A stretch of 64,000 bases of DNA from Glandiceps talaboti (taxonomy: Eukaryota > Hemichordata > Enteropneusta > Spengelidae), in the NCBI RefSeq assembly GCF_964340395.1, contig NC_135551.1, positions 16,505,503 to 16,569,502 of the forward strand, given 5' to 3'. The position numbers and the translations under genes were made by a program. A model generated the notes under the pieces. That model was not told the origin of the DNA, searched no databases, and saw nothing but the letters and a program-made list of their open reading frames with translations. Of this stretch, positions 28,634 through 40,500 are shown in pieces. Positions within the stretch are counted from its first letter, which is position 1; each line of letters begins with the position of its first letter.

Positions 28634-28916
28634 CTAATGACTTTTCTTGTAGACGTTGATCAAATCAACCAATTGATTTCTGCCGATCTGATTGAGTAAT
28701 CGCTCAAGGAAATCCAAATTATTTGCTGAAATCACTGTCCGTTGCTCCAGTGATTTGAATATTTGCACAGGGCCGTCCAATTTTTCCAATTCACCTCGAG
28801 GAATTTGATTATCTCCGAGAAGTTGCCTTATTTTCTCCACGTCATCCTTCATAAGGCTATCCCCAATCCTCATGTAGAGAATAGCCAGGGGATGGATGTG
28901 CTGGATTTCTCTATCT
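28634..28916 (-). CDS. Roco-DED gene, last exon: death effector domain
   Basis: The last coding exon has 94 codons plus TAG. From about the tenth residue it follows the DED consensus: MRIGDSLMKDDVEKIRQLL, then QIPRGELEKLDGPVQIFKSL, a basic/polar turn, NNLDFLERLLNQIGR and a short C-terminal helix. The six-helix spacing, and the E/D-x-L and R-x-D/N-L-like signature (GRNQL), suit DED rather than death domain or CARD. It stops nine residues after the domain. A possible minus-strand AATAAA lies at about 27,995-28,001. Confidence 0.85.
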
Positions 28917-31900
28917 CTGAAAATGTGAATAATAACAGTATATGTAATATGGTTCAATATTACAAACAGTTACAGTCATGCTATCTATTATGTTTAATAG
29001 TGATGTTGACATGGAGAAAAATATATATTAATTACATGTACACACATGTATATAGATGAGTATATGATAAGTCTGGTAATGAAACTATAACGTAGCATGA
29101 GTCAAATTAAAATAGTACTGTATAGTGACGGTATATCTCGTATCAACAATAACATCTCTCTCACAGGGAATTTAACTCACTCAGCTGTTGAAAGGTATAG
29201 AATGACTTGGAATAACTACACAGGGATTTCTGCAGATCAAGAGTAAAGATGACTTTATTGATTCACACACACACGTTACTGGCTGACGATCACAATCAAG
29301 AGGCAAGAAGCCTAGATCAAGATTAAGATGAACATATATCTGCAATCCTCAACATCACAACTTTTTATAATCTCGAAATAGGACGTGCCCAAAATATGTA
29401 GAATGCATTTCAAATCTTGTTTAAACTAAACACTACGTCACACGGTATTTGACTCCTTTGATTGGTCCTAGGTTCTCAATATCTACATAAATCAACATTC
29501 TTTATGGAACGTTCCTTGCCACGTTGATATTAAAGTTCTAGTTATATATTCTACAAGAAAACACCAAACATTGTAACTAGATAGGGAGTCATTATGGGCG
29601 ATTGGTTATCTAGAGTGGCCGGCTTTGAATATACAGGTTGCAGGTTCGAGCCCCATCGCTTCGCGTGCCGTTAAATTATTAGTGGTTAAAGTCCGATGGC
29701 AAGATTTGAACCACGACTGTGCCTCAGTTAACCACCTGTATAATTAGGCACCTGGTGGGATAGAGGTTACAATGTGAATGCTTTAATCATATGCCCCTAT
29801 ATAGGCTGCAATGGATTGTATGCTCCCCAGGGAGTTGAGGTAGTAAAAGGCCGTTGTGTCACTAGAGATGTGTTCCAGGGATAATAATTGTAAAGCACTT
29901 TGAGCACAGAGTGGGAAAGCGCTATATAAAACCAACATTATTATTATTAGGGAATTATTCTCATGAGAATTGTCACCGGCATGCAACATATACATCTCGT
30001 GTCTTATTAATCGTTTTAAATTCATTCGTTTGATATGATTCGCCAACAGACCGATGGTCGTCTGTCATACTTATTAATTCAATAAACCTTTTGTTTTAGT
30101 TTGAGGTCACATTGTAGATGCACCACGAACTTTGTTTTACCATTCATCGCTTTCATGGTCTTTGTTTCAATAGCTCTACCCTCTGTCATTGTCAGCATGT
30201 TCTATTGTTATGAACGATCCAAACCTTTCTTTGTTAACCTTTAGTTTCATGTAGTATACATTTGTAGTATTTGCCAAGACAAAGGAGCTTTATAGTATCG
30301 TAGGTTGACATTGCATTTGATGTGTTTAGACCAAACGGACTCTTAATCGAAAGCGAACAAGGTCGCCATTGGATGTAGCATATTGCTTGTTGAAATTTTT
30401 ACTGCTATTTCAGGAATAAATAGTGTATGTAATAATAGAATTGCCAGACGTGTACACCCTTAATCTATCATAAATTTTAATAGCATGCTTTAAAAAAATT
30501 ATAATCATGTTGACGATCTATAATTGAGACAGTTCTGCTGAGATTCTGCAGTTTATTCAGGTACACTTACACATGGGAACAACATATACTTTGGGTCTTC
30601 AAATTACTTTTAAGTATACTACGTTGATTGTCTTGTATTAAATCGACTCATTAAGGTGCCAAAGACGATTCCAGGACAAGTCGTGAATGTTCAGTTCTCC
30701 TCAATACTGAATCATTAGTCCCCGCGGACGAAGTCCGGAACGGGGACTTATGGATTGGGTTCCGTCTGTCCGTCCGTGCGTCCGTCCGTCCGTCCGTCCG
30801 CAGCTGTTTCTTGGAGATGCCTGGACCGATTTTTTTCAAACTTGGTACAGGGGCAACATACTATGGCATACATATGCACGTCAATTTGTTTTATGATACG
30901 ATCCAATATGGCCGCCTAGCAACCATTTTGTTTGCGAATTTTCCCTGTCTAGAGCCATAACTCAGACATGCTTTAACAGATCTCATTCAAAGTTGGTATT
31001 AGGACAGTGTTCTATGACATACATGTGCATATTCATTGTTGTCATGATACGATCCAATATGGCCGACTAGCAGCCATTTTGTTTGTGAATTTTCATGTCC
31101 AAAGCCATAACTCAGACATGCTTGAACAGATCTCATTCAAAGTTGGTATTAGGACAGTGTTCTATGACATACATGTGCATATCCATTTTCGTTGTGATAC
31201 GATCCAATAAGGCTGCCTGGCAGCCATTTTGTTTGCGAATTTTCATGTCCAAAGCCATAACTCAGACATGCTTGAACAGATCTCATTTAAAGTTGGTATT
31301 AGGACAGTGTTCTATGACATACATGTGAATATCCATTTTCGTCATGATACGATCCAATATGGCTGCCTGGCAGCCATTTTGTTTGTGAATTTTCCATGTC
31401 TAAAGCCATAACTCAGACTCCATTTTCATCGTGATATGATCCCCCATACCCAACCAATCCTTTATTGTTGGAGGCATATTCCATGTCCAACAAGCACACA
31501 CAACATATCTAAGTCTGTTTGTTTTAGGTTCACAAATGTTGTTGCGTGATCACAGTAGTGATAATTCCTTAAAACCCAATTATAGCGGGGACTATGTCAT
31601 TCTCAATGACTTGTTAATATATATGATGTGAATAATTCACATCTTTCTATGGTTCTATAATAAACTATATGTTATATGTCAGAAAGGGTTTAGCACACCT
31701 TTCCTAGTTTACAACTCAAGGATGGCTATCAGGCAATACATGTAGCTTACAGTTGTATGCGCATTTGTAAGCACACATTACAAAGCATAAATCGAATGAT
31801 AAATTAGTGATTGTCTAAAATGGCTTCTTTTTTTTACGTACCTACGGTTTTCGTGTGTCGACACTTCTACAGCTGGTAGATAATAATATAAAAGAGGAAG

Positions 31901-34900
31901 GTTAGTACATTTGGTTAAATGTTGAACGTGTAAACTCGTAGTTAGCCTCTAATATAAGCGTCTATGCTTGAATTGTTTAAGTAATTTGAAATTTCACATG
32001 CTCGAGGCGAAATACATTATGTACATCATTTTGGAAAATATAAATGACATCCTGAAAATACCTGTAAATACATACATTTCCCTATGTTATCTATAGTTTA
32101 CAAAAGGAGGCTAAAAATTATAATATAGATTATTAGTGGTAATGTTTAGATGGGAAAATGTAAATACTGAACGGTAAAATACGTCATTGATTTACTAATA
32201 CTTGCTATTTTTGTTTTCAACTTTGTGTGTATGATATGGCTTCCTCTAGGGGCCTACCAGAATTTGTTTCAAAATAAATAAAATGCAAGCATACATTGTA
32301 GTGAATAATGGTGGTTATCATTTCAATAACACTTACTTGTAGAATACCATATCCTCAAATCATCTTCCTTGAAAGGAATACGACTTCTGCTACAAATGAC
32401 CTGCCCTTTCCTGAGAAGACCACCAACACTTGTGTCGATGGCAACGCATCTATCATCAACATCGTCGACACCTGGTAACGGTTTACCAAGTTCATGATGC
32501 TTACAAGGACACTTCAGACAGGCACGATAAGATAAACCAGGACAATAGGTTTTAATCAATTTTGACAATTTTGCCTCTACTGTTTCCCTGACGTCTGTCA
32601 CCATCTCAGGATTTAGCTCTGTGATATGTCTTCCTCCCAGTGACAGAACTCTCATTTCAATATCAGAACCAGTTTTACACAGAGTGACTTGGACAGATCC
32701 ATCGTTGTTTATTGGTATACGGGAACGATGTTTCACCAACACTGGATTCTGGAGCCATTTCCTGGAGCATCTCACGACCAATTTGTAATACAGTCCCTCG
32801 GGCAGGAAATTGCCAGGGAAGTGGAAGTAGATAGGGCAACAGGCTATACTATCTGTAGGACAAATGATGTCGTCTTTCTCGTCGTTACCTTTTGTGAGAA
32901 GGGATGGTAGATAATAGGCATTCGACTGAGGACTAGCACCTGTCGGGCAAGGTACATAACACAGGATGTCAAACTTTTCCATTATCTTCAGGAGAATTTC
33001 CTTGTCATGTATACGACCTTTCGCTTCGAGTATGTGATCCAGTAGACCCTCATGCAAGCACCCTTCCTTAGACAATTCATCAACCATGTTGTGAAGTATG
33101 GGTGGTAAACGTAATCTTGGTAGCTTTTGGGTAATAACCAGCTTGAATAGGTTGATTAACCATCCGACATCTAGGATAACCGTATCCCTAAGCTCTGGCT
33201 CAGCAACATAATGTACGATCTCGCCCACACTGTGGTAAAATTCCAATGCCTTTCCTACGTCTTCCCGTTTCATATTTATGCTCGCTCCTATTTCGTAAAC
33301 CTCGTGTAGCTTTAACACCTGCTTTTTCAGCTTTCTGAATGTGAGTTCAAGGTGAATCCACTTTACTGGTACTTCGCCAATGAAGAAATAATCCTTGGCT
33401 AACGACTTGATCAGTTGACGGAGTTCTTCGATCTTAGGATCGGACGGTGTGTGTCTCTTTCTCGATTTGTTGTCAATGGCAATCATGTCAACAAGATGCA
33501 CACTGGCAGCTACACAGTGTTTACGTATGTAATCTTTGATGTCTTGTAGTCGTTCCTCTGCCAATTGTTCTCTATTACGACCCTGAAAAAATGATAGACC
33601 GACTATCGAACTGTATGTAAAGTACAAATTTTGTAACCTTTAATTCAAATACTTTAGTCAATTTCATGGCAAAGAAATAAATCCATTTTATAAACGATTT
33701 CATGATAACTGAACTGAGGTTCAGTAGTGCTATAGGCACGGTGAAATGTCGGTGTGTATGAATATATATGTGTGTATATAAGTGTGTGTCTATAGCGTAG
33801 AATGCCTGCCAATATTCGAAAATACAATACTGCAATGACTACATGCAATACTGCAATGACTTTATGCAATACTGCAATGACTATATGCAATACTGCAATG
33901 ACTATATGCGATATGACTACATGAGATGACTATATGCGATATGACTACATGAGGTGACTACATGCCATATGACTACATGTGATGTGACTACATGAGATGA
34001 CTACATGCGATATGACTACATGAGATGACTACATGCGATATGACTACATGAGGTGACTACATGCGATATGACTACATGAGGTGACTACATGCGATATGAC
34101 TACATGCGATGTGACTACATGAGATGACTACATGCGATATGACATGAGATGACTACGTGCGATATGACTACATGAGGTGACTACATGCGATATGACTACA
34201 TGCGATATGACTACATGCGATATGACTACATGAGGTGACTACGTGCGATATGACTACATGAGATACTACATGCGACATGACTACATGCGATATGACTACA
34301 TGAGATGACTATATGCAATACTGCGATGCGAGATGATGACATGATATGCGGCGATTTTGTAATGACGTTATGCCATTCGTAGATTATTCAATACGCATAA
34401 TACGAGTATTGATATGAAACAGGCTAGGGAGTACTCCTCAGCATGTTGCACGTGGTAAGAGGTGGACCATTTGATATCCGGGGGGGGGGGGGGCTTGGAA
34501 GATTTCGGGGAAAAAAAGATGCCAAATGGATTTGCTTGAAAAAGAAATCCGGATATGAGAGGGTGATGGAAAAAAAAATGGACCACTGCTGCTAGGAAAA
34601 AAATGTCTTGGCAGGGAAATGATTCACAGGTTCGAGTATACTGTTCAACTTGCTCGTACCTCTCCAACCAGGACACTTGTCAAATCATGACAAACAGTTT
34701 CAAACACATGTCAGGTACCAGTCAGTTTCGTTAGCATGTGGTACATATATATATATTTGTTCTTTTCTCTGTTTCTTTCGTAAATGGTTTAAATATTACT
34801 GCATGTAAGGGTTCATAAATAACTATACATAACATTATAATATAATACATGTATTACCTAGCTACCACACTAGTTACAGAACATGCCATGTAAGTGTCTG

Positions 34901-36775
34901 GCTGTTTCACAATCAGTGTTTCACTTATCTTACACTTTGGGGCAAAAGTGAACTTGAAGGTTTTGTAATGGTAACCTTCATACTATTGGATAGTTTATAA
35001 AAGAACTTAATCTAACATTGTTCTAGTCTCTTCAGTATGAATTTGTCAAAAGGGATGCTATACTTCCTATTTCAGACACTACATGTATCGACACCACAAC
35101 TCAAATTCAAGTTTCTATTGTACACTAGGTATGACCTCCTAAAGTGCTCTAACACATCAGTAACTTTACTATACATGCAATATATATCAATGCCCCTATA
35201 CCAATGTTACAGGCCCACTTTTATAACATGGAAAACTTATGTAAAAAGTTATATTTACTTTAGCTTTTCGATTCTTGGCAATGTATATCTCAGAGGCTAT
35301 GAATAACCTAAAAATTGCCTAAATAGAAACAAAAAACTGCAGATCTGGCGGGGGGGGGGGACCCCTTGCACTCCATCACCCCAGAGGCCACTCATTCGTT
35401 AAACCAACAATAAGATTCACCAAAATTGGTAAAAAAAAAACGTAGACATGTCCAAGCCTCAAATCAAAGTTCTTCCCTCCACCTCTTACTGTCAAGATGC
35501 TATGGAACTTTATTTCAAACATGTTTCAACCTTATGTGGTTGCTTTTTACATGTTAGAGCTGCCTTGTAAAGCTTGCAAATTATTGTCTGAAAGTGTCTG
35601 TGAATAGCCTAAACATTGCCTTTAGAAGTAAAAAACCTCCAGGGCTTCTAGGGGGGACCTCCAAGAACCCCCCGTAAGAGGTAGACATGTTCCAGTCTCA
35701 AATCAAAGTTCTTTCCTCCAACTCTTACTGTCAAGATGCTATGAAACTTTATTTCAAAAATGTTTCAACCTCACAGAGTTGCTTTTTACATGTTAGAGCT
35801 GTCTTGTAAAATTTGTAAATTATTGTCTGAAAGTGTCTGTGAATAGCCTAAACATTGCCTTTAGAAGTAAAAATCCTCCAGGCCGTTTTCTAGAACCCTA
35901 GACCCCCCCCCCCCCATTCACACACACAATCACACACAAGAGGTGGACATATCCCAGTCTCAAAGCTCTTCCCTCTACAACTTACTGTCAGATGCTATGA
36001 AACTTTATTCAGGGGGGTCAGTGACTTTTTGTCGGCCCAATGGAAAAAAACACTGACACCCCCATCCCCCAAGCTTGAGAAACTGACCGGTCTATCTGAA
36101 TGTTTGAGCTCACCAATCAAGTTTCCGATTTGTATTTTCAGTGCGTCACCATACCATGGCATAAAAACTGTCAGCGATGTTTATTTAATTGAAAATCAAA
36201 CATGTATGAAATATGTAGTTTTCTAAATATAATATGTGTGTGATAGAACATCTTTTTACTCTCTCTATTACCGTGTGCCAAAACCAAACAGAAAATTGTG
36301 GCAACAAATATAGGTGTTCAACATTGACGTAAAAATAAAATACGGATATCTCAAAAAAGCAAAGAAAAAAAAGTTGCCAGCATAGGCGAAGGAGAAAAAA
36401 ATAATTCTCAGGCAAGCAGGTGGGAAAAAAAATAATGACTCTCCCCCAATCTTCAAAGCCCCTCAGGATATCGAATGGTCTACCCCTTATGTATATTGAA
36501 TAATAACGCCATTACAAAATCGCCGCATATCATGTCATCGTCTCGCATCGCAGTATTGCATGTAGTCATCTCATGTAGTCATATCGCATGTAGTCATCTC
36601 ATGTAGTCACATCGCATGTAGTCATATCGCATGTAATCATCTCATGTAGTCATATCGCATGTAGTCATTGTAGTATATTGCATGTAGTCATTGCAGTATT
36701 GCATATAGTCATTGCAGTATTGCATATAGTCATTGCAGTATTGTATTTTCGAATATTGGCAGGCATTCTACGCCA

Positions 36776-36830
<55 letters not shown>

Positions 36831-37546
36831 GGCTGGCGAGGGGTGAACCATTTAAAGTCAAAAACCGCCAGACCAATTGTATTGGTATTTGGTAAGGACT
36901 TTACTTATGAAGTGTAGATGAATATTTTTTTGAAATGAAATTAATGAGCGCAGTCGAATGCAAGTTTTACCCAAGAGAGTGATATTTCAAATCGTATAAA
37001 AAGCAATAATTTATTTTACACGTCATTAACAATATAATAGACATTTGTGTTTAGTCAACGAATGTGCGTCTGTCGTAGAATCCCTGATTGCAGTTTTATA
37101 TTTTATCGGGATCAAAACTTCTTCAAAACCTAAGGTCAAGAACTATGTAGCCAACCGACCTTATCAAGTAGATCTTTCTTTGTTCCAACTATGATAACTG
37201 GTGGCGCTGTAACAGATCTAGAATACCTTGCTGCCTGTGCTCCACTTGAAGGGGAATCATCGGGTCTTGCATGGGCATGAATGGAATTCATCCAGAAAGA
37301 GATGAAATCTGAAAAGGCATGCAAACTATGTTCTAGGCATAACTGTTTTAGCTGTCTGACTAATCATTTTCATTTATGCATTAATCAGTTTACCTGTTTC
37401 CGCCTGTCAGAATACACCGATAACACACAGAGAGACATACATACACACACACAAGAGGGCACACAGACACAGACACATGTACAGACACACGTACAATCGC
37501 ACACATACATACATACATACATACATACATACATACATACATACAT

Positions 37547-37577
<31 letters not shown>

Positions 37578-40500
37578 TACATACATACATACATACATAC
37601 ATACATACATACATACATTGAGGAAAGCGACTCAACCACGCAGTCGCAAATCTATCACTGTCGTTAATGTCCATATTTGATATTATCAAGTGATTTACGT
37701 GTATATTTTGATAACCGACCTTTGACACTCCATTCATCTCTCCATGGTCCTTCAGCTTTGCCTGATAGGATTTCATCCAGGGATTTTGTGAGATCCGTTA
37801 CAAGTATGTATATGACTCGACTTGTCAGGAATACCTATGGCATGGAGTAAAAAGTCGAGTTGTGTTGTGAATAACAATGGTTTTCCGATTAATATAATTT
37901 CATAAATGTTTGCTATTGATTAATATAACAGTACATGAAAGACGATAGAATAGTATTTTTAGTATTTTAAAATTGAATTGTGAAATAACATGTTTAGTAT
38001 ATACCCGTCACAAGTCGTCCTCTAGAATTTATGAAATAGAATACCGTAAATTTCCGTCGATTTCTTGCATTTGTTGATGGTTACTTCTGGTTTAAGATCA
38101 GTATCCAGTGAAATGCGCAAATCATTACTAAATTCTAATATGTACAAGTGCACACATAGAAATAAAATAATATATTCGACCATATCCTTATTAAATACCA
38201 AATAATACTGAATGCCAAACTATAACATGTTACCACTTTGACGTGAAACAGACGTGTATGAGATTTATTGACACCATTGCCGTGATGTTGTTATGGATCA
38301 TGTATGAATACAAAGAGTTTGTGATCAATCAGCTGTAGTATATTAACTAGTACCTTAAAGTACTGTAAAGGAAACTTCCCTTCTTCTATAACAATGTTTT
38401 GTTTAATAATTCGTTTGCCTAAGGATTTGTAACTTAGTCTTCAACACACCCTTATCATGATATTGAGATGTCGGCAATCATTGAGATGAAGATATAAGTA
38501 GAAATACCTGATGTGTTGTATAGTATAAACTTTGTCCTGCAGAATCCCATAGACTGAAGTATAGGTCAGGTTTATCAACGTCTTTAACCTCTCGTAGACG
38601 TCTCTGTATGCGTTCACTAAATCTACGTGCACCTCTAAAGTCAAATACGGAATCTTTCTCATCATCCGTCTTCAAGTCATCAGTAATGTCTTTTTGTTTA
38701 CCAGATGTTGTTGTAGGTTTGACATGTGTTTTCTGCGATTCTTGTTTCTTCATTCCAAACAAAAGGGTGTCTTCCATCAACTTTCTCGTTTCATCACTTG
38801 AACGTTCTCCTTGGTATTGATCAGTCTTCGATTCTTAGTCAAGATATAAAATATTGAGATGTTTAAATGTTTGAACAGGGCTTTATAGTGTTCAAATGTG
38901 CATAATTTTGTGGTTAAAATTTAACACATAATATACATTTTGTTTTCCTCTCAATGTCATAATTCTTATCAATGTTATAAAATGAAACATTTCTTAATAG
39001 TGACAACTAAGTGTTGTACTTTGTTGTCTGATGATTTACCGTACATGAAGAAAACAAGAATTTGTCACATATGGATGTTATTCAATAACTACGATAGTCA
39101 ATGGGCCAGAGAGGGTTAGCATACAGTGCACTCTCCCAAAATCTCCGACATCTGTATTTTTGTTCATTGGAGAGTGCTGAACAAGAAAGAGACATTTAAA
39201 GGCAACCACTTCTGGTCCACGAAACATAAGGTGTAGTCTTAACGTGTATATAGATGGTATTTAATTTCTTGTCTTTCTCTTTAAATATTGTTTTCATCCT
39301 TGATTTGAAATATATATAATTCATCACTTAGTAGATAACCTTATCACAATTTACATTTCTTCTATCTACTGTTCCAATCAATATTGATACCCGTTGCTAC
39401 CTAAATTAATACAGGTTTGATTTTTGGCGTATATTTGACAGTTATCAGACACGAACATATTATATATCCTAGTTTCCATACATGTCTTCCTATTTTCAAT
39501 AAAGATTCCATGGCAAGAATGGTTTAATGTCAGAGGTTGTTTGCAGCATTTGTTAGTTGAATTCAGGAGAGACAATTACTGTAAAACATATCTTGGCAAA
39601 GACATCATCAGAATTTTGTCACCGACATTGGAATATTTATATCGCCAATGTCTCAATACGATAAAATAATTTCAAAATCGGCCGTCCTTGTGTATACTAG
39701 AGCAATTTATACCATAAGTCCTATATGTACATATACTATATATCGTACTTATTTACAATGATGCCAATTACTTTCCATGCCATTCGTTAATCTTTGAAAA
39801 ACTAAATAAATGACCATATGTGAATAACGTGATGATATAAGGACAGTGTTGTGATTAGAAATGTTCATCAGCTTGGTAGATCAAATGATTTTACAACGGT
39901 TATAAAATATAAGCAGTTCAACTATTTTAGCATAATGAGCTTTAGATCTGTCGTGGTCAACGATCATCATGAGAATGACAAATTTCATAGCTACAGCTGA
40001 GCACTAAGCGGCGGTACGGTATGATCACCCGATTGTAGATATCACTGAACGACCTAACATCTACAATCTGCTGATCATACCGCCACCTAGTGGTCAACTG
40101 TAACTATGGAATTTGTCATTCCGATGAGACTCGTCGAGCAAGGCAGTTCGAAAGCTCAATGCCAAAAACTATCAACTGCTTGTGTGTTATAACTTTAGGA
40201 AATCAATAGTTGTTATATTATGATGCCATAACCGAACAACATTGGATTAAAACAATAGTCTGACCTTGAAATCAAATTAAATAGTGTTATCACTAACATT
40301 TCACACTGTAGTGTTATTTATTATTTTCATTTAGTCAGTTACCCTGTATATTTCGCCAAATTGTTCACAAAGTAATTAAGTGAGAGTCACGTCGTCATAT
40401 ATTAGCTTGGATTAATTACATCAATTATTTAAGTGATATTGCGATTATGGTATAGGAACGAATAAGACTATGAATTCGAAGATCCTGCTTCTGCATTGCT

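Larger units (their letters stand above)
33791..36777. mobile_element. ~3-kb foldback element with minisatellite arms, in a Roco-DED intron
   Basis: The outer ends TATAGCGTAGAATGCCTGCC (33,791) and its inverse (ending 36,777) are followed inward by TTCGAAAATACAATACTGCA and an array of 13-15-bp units (GACTACATGCGATAT / GACTACATGAGAT) of ~530 bp on the left and ~240 bp on the right. Both arms end in the same ATGATATGCGGCGATTTTGT sequence. The centre (34,400-36,490) holds the 0.9-kb repeat also found at 61.5 kb and a ~245-bp tandem repeat. The element sits inside a GT-rich stretch. Long repeat-filled inverted arms resemble Foldback/Galileo-type elements; the family is inferred by structure only. 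Confidence 0.72.

Noticed and set aside
34368-34676. Minus-strand frames rich in Phe and Pro at 34.4 and 61.5 kb
   Set aside because: They come from A-rich and G-rich runs in two copies of one repeat; the copies do not preserve a common frame.
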